A DNA stretch of 64,000 nt from Rostratula benghalensis (taxonomy: Eukaryota; Chordata; Aves; Charadriiformes; Rostratulidae), in assembly GCA_013399305.1 (NCBI GenBank), contig VXAI01000372.1:372001-436000 (forward strand). Direction: 5' to 3'. Under the pieces are notes generated by a model. That model was not told where the DNA came from. It ran no database searches and worked only from the letters and a program-made list of their open reading frames with translations. Position 1 is the first letter of the stretch. Every line of letters begins with the position of its first letter. The position numbers were made by a program, and so were the translations under genes. Positions 1 to 14,605 of the stretch are shown in pieces.

Positions 1-199
1 TCCCTTTGCCAGTAAAACAAAAAAATATCCCTTAGTTAATGGATATCATATGCACTAATGCTCACCCTTCTCTTATAAACCTTAAAATAAATGTGTCAAA
101 GAATGGTCAGTTAGGATTTAGTATTAACTGGTTCAAAACAGAATATACAGAGGGAGGAGAGAGGAGAGAAATACAGAGAGTATCTGGTTCAGAATTCAC
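1..199 (-). other. BRF1 intron (partial)
   Basis: This is intron sequence downstream (minus strand) of the exon ending at 200, cut by the window edge. No feature was recognised in it. Confidence 0.85.
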
Positions 200-326
200 C
201 TGCTGTATTTTCAATTTTTTTTGACCAGCTGTAAATGAAGGAGGATCGCATTCTTCTTCCAAGTCAATCTTCATAAACTCGTCTATGGTGAGCTGACTTG
301 TTGGTGTATCTTCAAACTCTGTCAAC
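200..326 (-). CDS. BRF1: BRF1 coding exon, end of second cyclin repeat
   Basis: This 127-nt exon starts with the G that completes Arg, then reads [40 protein letters not shown] and QQ. It ends on a codon boundary before a GTGAAT donor; the acceptor is TTTGGTAG. It covers the end of the cyclin core and the acidic stretch DLEEECDPP that follows it in BRF1. The reading frame stays open across the donor but leaves BRF1 similarity, which supports the boundary. This is the last BRF1 exon in the window; the C-terminal TBP/BDP1-binding part lies to the left. Confidence 0.96.
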
Positions 327-3300
327 CTACCAAAGCATACCGTACATTACCATAATATCTTTAAAAACTTGCTTAAAAGTAACAAAATTCATCAAACTGC
401 TAAGTTACAGAACATCTCATCCTTAGATACCGTGGCTCAAGTACAGAATACTTTAAAAGTGATACTGTTTCATCTGCTGAGAAAAAACAAAAAACAAACA
501 AACAAAAAAAGGTTATCTTTTCATATAACAAATTAACTTTTAACTTACTGGAGTATGTAACACACTTTTTTTTAATGAACAAAGACTGAAGGGAAATACC
601 ACAGCCACTAAGGTAAATTAAGTACAGACTGACGAAACTAAGACAAGAAACGCAGCTCATTCCTCCCGTTTGGTTGCTTTTGTTATCAACAAAACACAAC
701 AGATTCCCAAACCATAATATCTGCAGAGGTAGTTTAGGAGTATCCTCAGAAATATTCCTGATGTGTTAGCATGACTAATTTATACAAAGCAAATGTCAAA
801 GTAACAGATCTTCAGCAGACTGCATGAAGGACAAGAAGTAATCTTCCCAGGACACACTGAAGCAGTAGTAAAATAAAGAGATTATCTGCACATTGCACAG
901 ATGGAATAGATGAATACTGAATTCTACAGTAATATACTTTGTATTTGTTTCATGTTCACATTTTAAAAGTTCCTACCTGTATGAGAGAGAGAACTAGCTC
1001 CATGGGGAACTGCCAGGAAAGCAGCTAAATCTTTCAAAGGAACTGAATCTTAAATGAGACCATGTTGTCATAACTTCATCCACAAATATCAGTGTTTTAT
1101 ACAGGTGGCTGAGAATGAACACATCAGTTTACAGATGGAGAAAGTGAGACAAAAGGTTAAGTACAAAGTCAGGTCAGGAAATGTCTGGCAGAATGCTTTT
1201 CTGACAGAAAGTGCCCTTTTAATAATATCAACATTTTCCATGGGAAAATGGCAACAATGGATATGCAGCTGCTTCACTGGAATATTCCCATCTTCCAGAG
1301 GAAAGAAAGCTGACAGCAGCTTCCATCTGCAAAGCTAGGAAACTAAAAACAGTGACTCAATACTCCCAGCACAGGACTTTTCAGCATTTCTCCTCCCCAA
1401 AATGCAGTTGTGGTTTTCTTTTTTGCCTCCGACTGCAACAAACTCCTTCCAAAGAAGGATTTTTTTCTAGAACAGAAATTCAGCTTCCAACCAACCCTAG
1501 GGACAAAGCTAAGAGCACTTTGCCATGCTCTCTCCCTGTATTCTATCAGTACCTGTATTTCTTTTTTCACAAACTGAGTAGCAAGACAAGACAGCCTATC
1601 CAAAGGGACGTAACTTCAGGATGCTTTGCCTGTAGGCACCCTGCCTCTGCAGCACAGGCCACACGTGGCATCTCACACCGTGAAATGTGCAAGGAAAGAC
1701 AGGCAGCTCCGCATAAAACCAACAGCAAGCAGCATGATGGGCCCAGGCACAGCTAAGTCCAGCCAGAATTACTGCTGCCGAGGAAGAGAAAGCCTCTGAA
1801 ATCTAGTCTCACTTTTGGAGTTCAGGCATCTCTACAAAGTTCCAAATTAGCTATGTAGTTGAGAGAAACTGACAGCCCAAAACTTCCCCTCTGAGTAACA
1901 GGGACCAGCTCGCTCCTCCTCCCATCCAGATCAATTTGGAAAGGAGAGGAGGATACTGTTGGCAGCACCAGCACCCACCTTTTAATCAACAAACGTGAAA
2001 ACTTTCTCAGCATTAACGGGCTTCCAGCATGTATTACCCACCTTCCAGGCTGGAGCCTCATCTATTAGGCCAGAGGAAAAATTCAGCAAGGGCACTATAA
2101 TTATTTTAATTCAGGATTCCTTTAATGCTAAACTCATGCACCATTGTAGGAGCACGTATCTTCCCAGCCACCATCATTAAACTACAGCCACCCATCTCTC
2201 CATGTATGAATCATGCACTCACAGGTAATCCCACTTCAGCAAGAATTTTCCTCCCAACCAGCCTCGCCTCATTAAAATGTTATTCTCCTCCCACTGTAAA
2301 AAGCCAACACACGCTTTGGCAAAGACACCCAGTTTGTTTACCCCACACTTGCTCTGAGTTTGAGATGAGCAGCCCAACCCAGAGCCCAGCAAAAACAGCA
2401 ACACCTCCAGGCACGGGGAGCAATGTAGAAAACACCAGTAGAAAACACCAGTTGCTCATGAAGCAAGCCCAGGAATGAGATGGCTATGCTCGGATGTCAG
2501 TACTTAACCCCGTGCACATCTCCCTGTGGGCACCTAAGGCTCCATTTGTCTCTCTCCTTGTCCACCATGTCGTGTGACTAGCATCACGTAGCCTGAACCC
2601 ATCAGACATTAGTCCACAGGTGAGCCAACGTGCTCAACAAGTCTTCAGCTCAAGCGCCAGCTTCAGCCCTGAGCTGAAACAGCAGCACAAGTCCCTCTTA
2701 AAACCTTCAGTGCATGCATCTGTTCTAGGACAGGGAAGAGCTACATCATGGTTGGTGCTGGTGCTACCAAGGAGCTCAAAAACATAGGACAGCACGGTTC
2801 AACCATCCGACCCAGCCACCAGCATCCAGTCCCATGCCTGTTACCTCCTCTTCTTCAGTCCTGATCCAAGCCAAATAGAGCAAAGGCTGACCACCCGGCA
2901 GGGAGGGCTGCCAGCACCATGGTACAGGCACAGCCAGGTGGCAAGCCCAAGTTTAGAGCAGCAGGTTATTCCTCCACCTCTGCCCAGTTTAACCACAAGG
3001 CTGTAGCCTTCCTCCTGAAATGAGGAACCATCCCTGATGGTCAGGATCACAGCTTGAGCATCATCTCTGCGGGAGAGCGAGCTGTTCGCTCAACATTTTC
3101 TCCTTTAACTTGATATAAACAAACACCTGCGTTTGCCAACCACTTGCCTGCCTCAACATTGGCTGATATCCTGTCTACACATTTTTAAACATTTCTTTAA
3201 TTTTATCCAGCGTTTGGACACGTGCCACCAAGGCAACAAACCGATGCGTGCAGCAGTCTACACTGCATGAAACAAGGTAACATTAGTCTGGCAGCTCAGA

Positions 3301-6300
3301 AAAACTGACGCAACGTTAATTGTAAGCACAGTAATTTCAGGGGCAAGGGAGTGCCCTTACAGAAAAAAATAGCTACAGGCTATTTTTGGCTATTTTTTTT
3401 TAAGTCCCACGTAGAAATGCTATCTGAGTTCATTTTGCATTTTTAATAATAAAAAAAATAAAATCTAGTAAGAGTTGCCATTTCAAGTTATGCACAGAAG
3501 GAAGAAAATAAACAGATATACAAATTAAGATATTATTTCCTTGGCACAAATTCAAAAGGGCTCTAAAAACTGAAATTTGGCAGACAAATATTTTCTATTT
3601 ATAACAGAAGCAGAGGCAACCACTACAGCTTAGGCTAAGACTCAATTTCCAGTATAAACCCTCCTCTTGGAGCTTCTCACAGCAAACTCTTTCAAGCAAA
3701 TTCCTTCACAACAAAAGTTTTTCCAGAGCTTGGTGTCATCTCCCCCTAACCCCAACCCATTTTTTCAAGGAAAAATTTCCAAGGCTTTTGTTTCATCTCT
3801 TTATGGACAAAACCACACCTCATCTTCTGATAAAGCACTTTTGTGCACAAAACAGTAAACCAATTCTGTTCACACTTAATTTAGCTCCCAATAAGGGAAA
3901 ATGGGTCAGTCATTCTGAAGTTACAAGCAATGTTTTTTTCACTTTGTTTTGTTTCAGGGATACCATCCAGCGAAGAGTTATGAATCCAGCCTACAGCTAA
4001 TGAAAAAAAAAAAAAAAAAAGACTTGTGTGTGTGCAGCCAGCTGCTTGGTTTTCATGTTTAATTGAAATTCTGCAACAGTGGGGTGCAACAAAGTACGTA
4101 ACTGAACAAGGTCTTCTGGAGTCCAACTCACAAAAGCTTCAGGAGTCCAAGTTCAAAGTCCAAGAGGGATTTCTAAGCAGAGACCATTTAAGAAAAGCTA
4201 CAGTGTCGTCTTCTGTACGCACAATCAGGATCCAGCTCTAGAAAGCAGGCAGCATAAAGCAGAGGTATCTTCTGCTGGACCTCTATGCACCAGGGCAAAC
4301 AAATCAGTAACTTCCACGACCACTGTTTTTTTAAAGAGTGAACGTGAAATTTAGCCCGAGCTGTCAGCCTTTAAGCTACCTGTCGTGAGAGGTCTTTATA
4401 AAGTACTCAAAATAATTTACTACTGGATTAAAGTACTAAGCTGAATATTGGCATATTGTTATCAGAAATACATGAAAAAAAAATTTATTGCAAGATAAGC
4501 TGCTGGTGGTAATTAAATTCCTCTGATTTTCCCCAAATTACTATGCAATTAAAAAACTAACTTATAACTTAACACAATAGCTACATAGTTTTAATTGCCA
4601 TATCAATTACAAGGATTCTAGTAATAGACCAGCTGCTTTGACAACTACAACCTTTGCAAACTCTGGAAAAGCAATGGATTTACTTTTGTATCATCGTGAA
4701 GTACCAAAATATTGCATTATCTCTGTTTTAACTTAAAAAGTTCACTTTAACTTAAAAGCTACCACTCTAAGCCTGTGCACTCACCCATAGGAGAGAAGTT
4801 TGCAGTTCACCTTGATGTGGCAAACCATCACTATTTTTTACACTACAGATTTTGCAGTTTGTTCCATCATCCTCTCCCCATTTTTTCCCAAGCCATACAG
4901 TGTTTATGCATTAACTACTTATGGGTGTACGTAAACGCATACCCTAAAAGTGATACTTGGTACAGAATATGTACCAGAAATAGTTATCAAATGCTTTCTA
5001 CATGACATAAAAAAAAGGTTTCCAGTATCCACCAACATGTAAATAAACAGAAGTGTAATTTCCTTACATGTAATTATTCTACATCTATATAATTTCACAT
5101 GTACTTGCAGCAATATAAAAAAGGTATTTTTACAACCTATATGAACAAGTATCTCATTACTAAAGGCAAGGACAAAATCAGAGGTGATACTGTGGTTTAA
5201 CATCTTACAACTTATCACCTGACCTGTGCTAAATTAGTGTTCCCCACCCAATCCAATTGTAAAAAGCAGTATTTCAACTTAAACAACTTCCGTGGTGTAC
5301 TACACTAACACATTCCCCCTCTTTTTGCGGTGGATTAAGCGCATACACACGGTCATTTACTGCCAGTGCTGGGGACTGACAATACACTGCGCTCACGCTG
5401 GCAACTCCCTGACATTTTTCTAAGTATTCAGGAATGCCTAACTTGAAAGTTTTGTTGTACTCAATAAAAGCGCCCTTTAGAATGGCTTTCACTTGTTCAC
5501 ACCAGAAGAGATTTAAAATTATTACAAGTTCATTGGCATAAACTGCGAACTCTTACATGTGTGGTTAACTGAGGTTAACACTTGTGCAGTCAGCCCACCA
5601 ATGATCCCACCAACCTATCTCCCTGACCAACCCAGAAGCCCGCCAGTCTAAACCACCAGGAATTTTTTGTTCTTGAGGTTTTTCCCCCCCCAGATTCAAG
5701 TGTTCACACCATGCTAATGAAACAAAATGCTTTAGCATTCCTTAAAATGTTGTTTTGTAAACATGGTTCCTCTGCTGCGGTCTGTCAAACACGCTCTATG
5801 ATCTCTTGGAAAAGAAATATAGCATGCTGCTTAACTTAACAACTGCTCAGATGAGGAAAGTCAAACACAGAGAAAACTATTCACAAGATCTAAGCCTGAG
5901 TTAGTGCTAATAAGTTATTAATAATTATTACTGTTTCAAAAGTAACAGACGCCAAAGAATTTTGAAATGACATTTTAAGAGTAAGTATGAAGTACTAAAA
6001 TACATTAGGAATCCAATTAGTATATTAGGTAACTGGCTGTACAGAAGCCAGATTTACAAAAAGGAACATTGCCTGTAAAATTGGATCCCGCAAAAAGAAA
6101 GCTTTTTTCACTAAGACAATCCAACTTAGAAAGGTACGCAATAGCAACCCACATGGATCAAGATGTATTTTCTTCCCCACACTAAGAAAGACTTCTAGAA
6201 ATCATCTGCAAGCCACGTGAAATTATTTAACTGCCGATGTACAATATTTCTCAATTTACTTTCTTAGCTTATCACAACAGTGGCCAGTGCAGGAGCTCCA

Positions 6301-9300
6301 CAGCTGCTGAGCTGAGATCAGAGCAGACACCACCACGAGCCCTTTTACATGAAGTAACTTTCCTGATTTTCTGAAGGCTTCTCCCCGTACTGCACTTCAA
6401 CCAAGAGCACTTACACAACTCTACCATACTGAGCATCCTCTACCTGTCTCCATATTCAAATACCTTTGGGGAACAGCTCTCACATAATTTCATCAGGTAC
6501 CTTCCATAGGATTTTAGCATGGCTTTACTCAGACCACAGCCAAACAGAGATTTCTTCACGCCTTCCCCTTCGGTCTTGGCCTTGATAGGGCTTTGGCATT
6601 TTGGAAAATGTAACTTCACAGCCACCTGGCAGCTGCACGTGCCTGTCACCTTCTCTTCCCATCCTGACTCAGGACCCACGTATTGACTTGCTCCTCATTT
6701 TGCCTGCTCTCACAGACCTGTACTAGGCTTGAGATTGTACTGGGAGCTTGGACATGAAGTTCACGTGAGCTATATATTGCAGAAATGAAACAAGAAAAGC
6801 TTCACGCAATGCATTTATCTTTATGCATGGATCTTGAGTTTTTCCAGAGAACTACCATTGCAGCCACTGAAACAGCTGTAGCTGGGTCCCCAGGACATGA
6901 GCAAAGGGCTCAGTTATAAAAGTCCCAGCAGCTTCTCCACCCAGCCCAGCAAATGGAGTTCACATGGCTTGTCTTCCTTCCCCAAAATCCTATTTTGTTA
7001 CGAGAAAAAAAACATTTCACCTCAAAAATGTGCCCTTTAAACCCAGTCTGGCCTTTCATTCCAAGTCTTTCTCAATGAAGCTTTACTTCTTTTGAGGTTC
7101 ATCACAAATAGGATTTTTACCAGATAATACTTTATGGAACTGAGAAGAAATATTTTTTATGTAAAAAGCAGCTCAATTTAAAGATAAAGAGAGTAAGCTA
7201 AAGTAAAATGCAAATGTTAACAAAGATAAGCTGATTTTTTTTTATTTCTATTGAAGAAGCGCCTAAGATCTTTAAACAGGCGTAAGAGCTGCACAGTATT
7301 AGATAATGCACAATGGACAAATATCACAAAAATTATTCTCACTGCAGATAAGACAGAAATTAGCATGCAGAGAAAGTATGCAATAGGTGAATAAACAGAC
7401 GAAGGGACAGAGTATGTAAAAAGGTTAAAAAGGCAGCAACAAAGACAGGTGCATTGAACACAGGCACAAATGTGAGGATTAAACTAAATAAAAGGGTTGG
7501 GCTTATTAAAAGTTGATTTCTTCTATCTCCACAGATGATTAAACACAAAATAACAACTTGACTAATTAGTTAATATTTGTACAGTACATTGAATATATAA
7601 AGAGATATATAAGTTAATATAATTTCAATTAGACTGGAAATGAGACAGAATTATCGGTGCATTTATTAATATTTAATACATTCACATTCAACAACAGCAA
7701 CAAGCTTTACATTTTAATTGTGTGCTTCAGAACATAAAGCTAGAAGGCCCTGTCAAAGTTTTCTTACCAAGATCCTACCAAAACCCCCACGCATATTAAA
7801 AAGAAACACACACTGTTTTTTAACCACACGGTTAAGTTAAGAACTCTGGATGAGAAGATGAGTGACGTGGTCCATGGGTCATGCTTTGGTGCTTTTTCCT
7901 TGCAAAACAGATTCCCTTTATGATGACATCATTCATTTTTATGACCTGAAGGTATGTTTTGGTGAACCTCCTCGTAAGAGGTGCTCCTCCTGTACACAGA
8001 AGTGAAAAAGGTGAGAGCATACAGGCACATGGGGCTTGGTGCTCCCCAGGTGATGGAGACCAGGATGAAATAATCCCCACGTACACAGTGGCATCAGCTG
8101 CATTGTATGGAACCAGAAATAGTGCCCTTCTTAGGGAAAGGCTGCTTCCCCTTACTGAGGGTCTTCCTCAAACAGGAAGCCAGGCAGGGCTTTCTTAAAA
8201 AGCATTGATGCAAGTTCATTGGCACCAAAAGCAAATTCAGCTTCCAATGGCCTGTACTTCCCCAGGAGCCATGCAGACAGCTGGGAGCTAAATCAAAGCA
8301 TCCAGCAGAACCTGCAGTTTGGACGTTTCAGAGTTTTCTGTGCTCCTGTTTGCTTTCACTTCAAAAGCTGTCAGAGCAAAGACATCACCAGTGGGTGTAA
8401 CATCCAACGCCGCCCATTCATCAGTATCCATCCAACTACATTCAACACCTTCAAACTGCACAAAGCAGCAGTAGCTCTTCACAAACCAAAGTAACTCTAG
8501 CAATAATTAAAAGGAAATAAAATTGTACATCAACCTGAAAAGCAAAGAAATTTTTAAGAATGTGAAACAAGTGCCTATTAATTTAGACAACTTCTACCCG
8601 AATGCATTTGGAGAGAAATTCTTACAAGAGGAGGAAAAAAACTGGAGAGCAGAAAGAGTTATTCAAAGGTATTTTTTTATTTCCCTCCGTTAAATACTAT
8701 ATAATGTGCTCCTATTTGAAAAACATCAATCAAATTTATAGATTCGTGACAAATACAGTTGTAATTATAGCTGCCTGAAAATAATTCAGCTGTCACGTTT
8801 ACCCTGTCAAAGTAAATAACGCTGTCATTTCAGTTGATGTGTGTGACTTGAGTAAACATTTCAAAGCATGAATTTTGAAGTAAGATTTCCTCGCTTGAAA
8901 CAATTGCTCAAATTAATTTTCCTTCCAACTCTAATTTATTATGCTTATTTTCTTAGTGAGAACGAACGCTTTAACTATTTAACCAAGGCATCTTGGAGCA
9001 GGTTGTGGGTGCATAAATCATTAATCATACAAAATGCACATTAAAACACATGACCTGTTGACCAGAGAAAGAAAGGTAGCGTTTGTACTGCTCCATCCTT
9101 ACTGTTGTAGCACCTTAAAGCACTTCAAAGCCTTCAAATTTATCCCTACACCACCCGTGCATGATAGGGAAATATTATCATTCCTGTTCCACAAATGAAG
9201 ATCTGGGGCAAAAATATTTTTCAAAATTAAGAAGTGAGTATTATTAATAAATATTAGACTTGGCTGGATGTGCTTGAGCTGGTCTCAGCAAGGTGGAGAG

Positions 9301-10122
9301 AAAGAGACACACCAGAGAAGCTTTCCAAAGACAAACCTTGGTATAACTAACTTCAGAATTCATTGGTGGTACAAAAATTTCCAGCTGGGGACAACAGAAA
9401 GCATAGTATGTCACAGTTAGGTCATTTTTTACTGAACATATGGGGAAAGAAAACGCTGCAGCTTTTCAAAACTAAAATGAGGGAAACTGGGTGACTGCTG
9501 ACTTTATTGAAATAATGGAAAATGCAATGAGATCTTTAAAAAAACCCAACAACGTGCCAAAGGTACTTGGGAAATTCCCACTTTCAGGTTCACTTTCTGC
9601 TGACAATTCCACTTCTGACGCATTCATTAGACTCACCGCACCATCCTCCATTATTAGCTGTGCAATACTATTGAAAATGAACATTTTAGCAAAGTTTAAC
9701 ATTCTGAAAAGCTCTGTTCAATAACAACTAAAAGACAAGACTTTTCAGTACTATATGCTAGATTAATGAAAAAAAGCAATAAATCCCACAGCACACCCTC
9801 AGCTTTGAGAATCAATCAATTATCTCTTCTGAGGACATGACAACACTGTTAACGTTTCAGACCCAATGGGGTTTCTTGCCTTCAACTCTTCACCTGTTAA
9901 ATAGGCACAGTGCTCCTTACCACCTTTGCTAAGCATTTGAGGCCTTACATGAGAAGCAGGTGTTAGCCCTTAAAAATGACCAGCTAGAACACGTTGTACT
10001 TATTTTATTCTGGTGCTTCTGGACAGGAAAAGAACCTGGTTTTCCTCAATATACATACATTTTAGACTCCACCACTTTTCAGTAATGTAAGTGAAAGACA
10101 AAAGCAATAAAACTGCACTGAC
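327..10122 (-). other. BRF1 intron, 9.8 kb
   Basis: AT-rich intron between the last two BRF1 exons in the window. All open frames in it are short, on both strands, and resemble no protein I know. An 18-base A run lies at 4003-4020. I recognised no CR1, RNA gene or other dispersed repeat. Confidence 0.85.
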
Positions 10123-10216
10123 CTTTTCCTTAATGTAGACTCACAAACCTTGACCACCCTGATGACCTCCTTAACAGTCCGTCGGAAATCATGCATTCTT
10201 GCCGCTACTAGCAGAG
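10123..10216 (-). CDS. BRF1: BRF1 coding exon, second cyclin repeat
   Basis: This 94-nt exon begins with CT, completing Ala (G|CT), then reads [20 protein letters not shown] and [10 protein letters not shown]. It ends with AG of a split Arg codon. The acceptor is ATTCTCTAG and the donor GTCAGT. It supplies the DNA- and TBP-facing helices of the second cyclin fold. Phase agrees with the exons on either side. Confidence 0.97.
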
Positions 10217-11856
10217 CTAGAGAATAAGCAGGGAAAGTCAATGTCAAAAAGAGGAAGATTTCCTGAAGAAAATCAGAAAATAGTCAGATAACTACACCCT
10301 CTCTTTGTCCTTACCTTCAGCTGAATGAGCTGTAAATGCTTATGCTCAGCTGTGTCCCTGAATACAGGTGATTAATTTGACCTTACAAACTTTGCTTCTT
10401 ATCCAATAAAATTAAACTGATTGCAAATTACACTCTGAAAAATTCTCTGCTTTAGCATTTGGGTAACCACAGCTACTTAAATACAGCACAGGAACATCTC
10501 ATTGTTCACGTATTTTCAGTTGCCATCTTTTTAGCAGAATTTACCAGTCCTGAATAAAAAGGTCTCCAGTTAACTCTCCCAGAAGTGAAACACTGAATCC
10601 ACTTAAGCTGTTATCCTCATTGCTGTCACCACTATCGCTGTCTTTTTAGTGCCTGAGTGCTCTCCTGCAAGACCTTCTAGGCAGCTAGATAACTAGTGCT
10701 GGCTGAATTTACATTAGTGTGTTGATTCAGAGCACTGGCTCCGTTTTGAAGCATCACCCCCACTCGTTGTGCAGTGGCTCAGTGCAGAGAACAGTTTTCA
10801 GCCTGCAAAAGTGACTCGGCTCAGAGGAAACCAAACCACTGCTCCACTTCAGATATGTGTTTAAAGTGCTCCAGTCCCTAGTGGGAACATCAGAGGCTGA
10901 ACTAAAAACTGGTCCTTCAGACAACACAAGGCGCGGATTTTTAGGGCAGGGAACCAAACTAAACCCAGTCTGTGGTACACCACAGGAAGTGCATATTGTG
11001 TGGATGGATGCAGAGGACTCAGCACCACCTGCTTCCATCTCTTGATCCATGTCTGTTGAAGTAAGTTATTCATTTGTGTGGATACAATCTATATAACAAA
11101 CCAAAGACCAAGGCAGGTCTCCCATAGAGTCTATACTCAAATTTTTCTTCATATGCAATAAGCAAGTACTATTAACAAAAAGCAGCTAGAAATTTCAAGA
11201 AGATTCCATAGTCCCAGTGTTGCTGTGGTTTGTGTGCTATTTCTCATTCCAGCATGCACATGTAACATTTTTCAAGTAAAATAAAGCGTGTATGTGAACT
11301 TTGTGACTATCTACAGTCTTCATTACTCTGACCTCACTGGCTGGTACTGACTACCTTTTAACATAGCCCTCCCAAACTGGTAGGATTATTGTAAGCACCA
11401 CGACAGCAGTGCAGCTGGGAAAAAGATGAAGAAGGAGAGGAAAATAATTTCACAGAACAGGGCAAAGAGGGCATAAGACTCTGTGTAAAGACACAAATCA
11501 AAGTACTTGCACTAATGGTGCCATTTTAGCTGACAGAAAAAAACCCAATTTTTAGCAGCTAGAGCTTCCAGAGATTGTGGGGTGAAAGGAGCACCAGAAA
11601 GGAGGTTAAATAATCCAAAACATAAGATATAAAGGATCTGAGCAAGTAATGTAGGAGCAAGGGCACAAATCAAGTTTGAGTTTCAGAAACCATTTAAATG
11701 AAGTACCTGTGTAATCTGTAGGTGTCTGACAGCATAAAACCCAGAGAATATGGCATCACCAAGGAAAGGAGAAAAGGTCCTCCCTCTGTTCCCACCTCCC
11801 AGACTCTCCCATCTCACCCACTGTGAGGGAAGCAATACAGCCAGCCTCTGACAAAC
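10217..11856 (-). other. BRF1 intron, 1.6 kb
   Basis: This short intron separates the two exons of the second cyclin repeat. Nothing beyond its splice sites is recognisable. Confidence 0.88.
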
Positions 11857-12006
11857 CTGCTCCGCAGAGCCCGGAGGGACGGCGGCCAGTGTGCATCCAG
11901 TCCCGCTTCATTCTCTGCAACAGCCTGAGAGCTGTCATGGACACCTCATGGTTCTTATCCCCAAACTCAAGCATGTGTGCAAAACGAGGAATATATAGAC
12001 ACGGAT
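11857..12006 (-). CDS. BRF1: BRF1 coding exon, start of second cyclin repeat
   Basis: This 150-nt exon opens with AT of the split Asp codon, then reads [40 protein letters not shown] and RRPSGLCGA, and leaves a G for the next exon. The acceptor is TTTCTGTTGCAG and the donor GTTTGT. The donor's lack of purine at +3 makes it non-optimal. The peptide is the linker and first helices of the second cyclin repeat, including the [10 protein letters not shown] stretch conserved between BRF1 and TFIIB-type proteins. It differs from the human peptide by only a few conservative changes, as far as I recall it (for example D for E in the EFGDKN stretch). Confidence 0.97.
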
Positions 12007-14605
12007 CTGCAACAGAAAGCAACAGAGTTATTTCTGATCCTAACCTTTGATTGAGGAAAGGCAGTGTTTGAGCAGCAAGGCGGTCGCGGTTGGCTCACTT
12101 CACCGCTCAGCGAACAACACGGGCTGTGCTGCTGGGCCAGATCCTGGGATCACTAAGCCTTAGCAGCACTTTTTTAGTTAAGGTAAAAAACAAAATTCTT
12201 TCTTGCTTTGTAGACAAGAGACCTTTAAAGCCCTGCAGAGTGTTGCTTGTCAGGGTCAAAAGCTGCACATGCTGACACCAACATGTGAGCAGACTTAACA
12301 AGTATCAGAGAAATTATGCACAAAGCCAAGCATTTGCAAAAAACTTTGCAGAATGAGGATGTGACAACTTTTGACATCCCTGGCAAAGTAACAAACAAGG
12401 TAACCTGCATGTCTCATCGCCCACCTAACCACAAACTCAGCTCTGAAAAAAAATTTAATTTTCTTAAAACCCCATGTCCCTAACAAAAATCTACTTATGC
12501 CTTCAAAGTTAATTCAAGCTCCTTCTCAGACTCACATTCCAAGAATACAAAACACTGTTCATTACAGATACTAAGGTGTACTCTCCACTGGCATAAATTG
12601 CTGGACCCCAATTAATGTCAACAGTGGCACAACAGTTTACACTGGCCACAGATCTGCCTCCAGATTTAAACACTTATTTCAAGTGTTGGTGTTACCAGCT
12701 TCAAACCAACCGAAATATGTCAGTACGGATTGTGCTTAGCCTAAACCAATTTATAATTTATCAAACAGTCTTGTAAAAGCTACACTTAACACATGTTTAC
12801 TCTTATTTGAGGTATCAATTTCTCATTTCCTGCCAGCCTTTTATCACTTGACCGAAAATCCATGATGTACGGTAAATTGTTAACTATTAGTCTCAACTCA
12901 ATTTCCTTAGCTGATCCCCTACACGAGCACTTAAACTGATAAAGATGAAAATTCAGCTGGCAACACTGGAACAATCTTACGGATTTACAATTAATCAAAG
13001 CAGTTTCATTTAGAACAAGTTATAACAACGATGCCCTGTTGCTACCCATAATTACCAAGATCACACCGTAGGTGATCATGCCTGTCAGCCCTGCAACAGC
13101 ATTTAAAGAAAAGCATTTATCAAGCAAAAAACTTTGAAAAATATCTCCCTCAGAAGCAAAGTGATGCCCGAGTACGGTCACCTAAACACAACCCTAAGAA
13201 TCAAGGGCTGTTACTCTGTATTTTCAAGTATGATTCTGTAAACTGTACTCAACAGAAATGACCAAAAGAGAACAACAAAAAAACCTTTCAGAAGTGATAG
13301 CCTGGGATCCAACAGACCTAAAATTTTTCCTCTTTGCGCTACGGAAGAGTTCAATGTTACAAGGCAACGTCCAGTTGGCTTCCACATCTCTCCCTGTCTC
13401 AAGAAGGCCCCAAACTGGGCTCCCCCGGAGCAGAGCAAGGCAATTCACAGCTTTCCCTTCTGGGAACACTTCCGCACGCTTGCATTGTAGCTGTTCAGAG
13501 ATTTCTGTTGGCATTCATGCCCACAGGTCATTTGACAAAACACTGCACATTGTTAATTTAAATTCTGAAGCTACCAAAGGGCAGCAAATGCATATACAAG
13601 TCAGTTTTAAGTGAAAAGCCTTAAACAGACTATAAATGGCTAGAACGCAACACTACCGCTACATAAATCACGTGCAAGGCCGAGGTCAGCATAAACATGT
13701 CCTCACAGGGATGCAAACATTTGAAAAATAAATATATATATATATGTTTTTTAAAGTTGTAAACCCCAAACACCTCAAATCCTTCCACAGGCACTGAACA
13801 AGCACAGAGGGTGCTCCCAGACAAGTCCCCTTCACCTTCATGGATGCTCCTGGGACTGGAACCTTTGCACATGAGTGACAAAGTTCAAGTGGGGCAAAAC
13901 CCGTTGGCCTTCCTGAATGGGGACTGCAGGGGCCATGAAGCAGATACCAAGAAAAAAAATTATTTTAGGGTTGTCTTCTTTTTTTTTTCTGAGGAAAGAA
14001 ACACCTGTTTTTCCTCAAGACTTTCCCTTCTCCCCCTACCTCACTCATCAATAGCTACGTGCCACACAGTCATTAAGAAGAATATACCAAAATGCCTAGG
14101 AAACTGCTTAAAAGAGCGACTTCCCACCCAAAACAAATGATCGGGGAGGCAGAGCCGGAGAGAGGAGCCGAGGGAAGGGGCACAGAAAGCGCAGCCAGGA
14201 GGGTCAGTCCCCGCGGAAACACCCCGGAGGCGGGCGTACAACCGGCGCACGGCGGCTTCGGGCCTGCAGAAAAAGGCGAGAAAAACCACCCCGCCACCAA
14301 ACCCCAAAACTCGTAATTGCCCTCAAATAATTCCGCCCCAGCCACCCCGGGCGCCCACCCCGGCGGGGGGCAGCGCGGCGCCAGAGCAGAACGGGGCGGT
14401 GCGTGGCGCGGCGGCGCCCCCGCACGGGCCGGCCGGGAACGTCGATGCGCTCCCGGGGCGGCTCCGCCCCAGCACGGGCCTATCCCCCCGTGTCCCCCCT
14501 TCCCAGTTCCCCGCGCTCGTTCCCGCTGCGGTATCCGCGGGAGGCGGGGAAGGGACGCCGTGCCCCGGTGCTGAGCGCCTCCGACGGGAAGGAATTATAG
14601 GGGGG

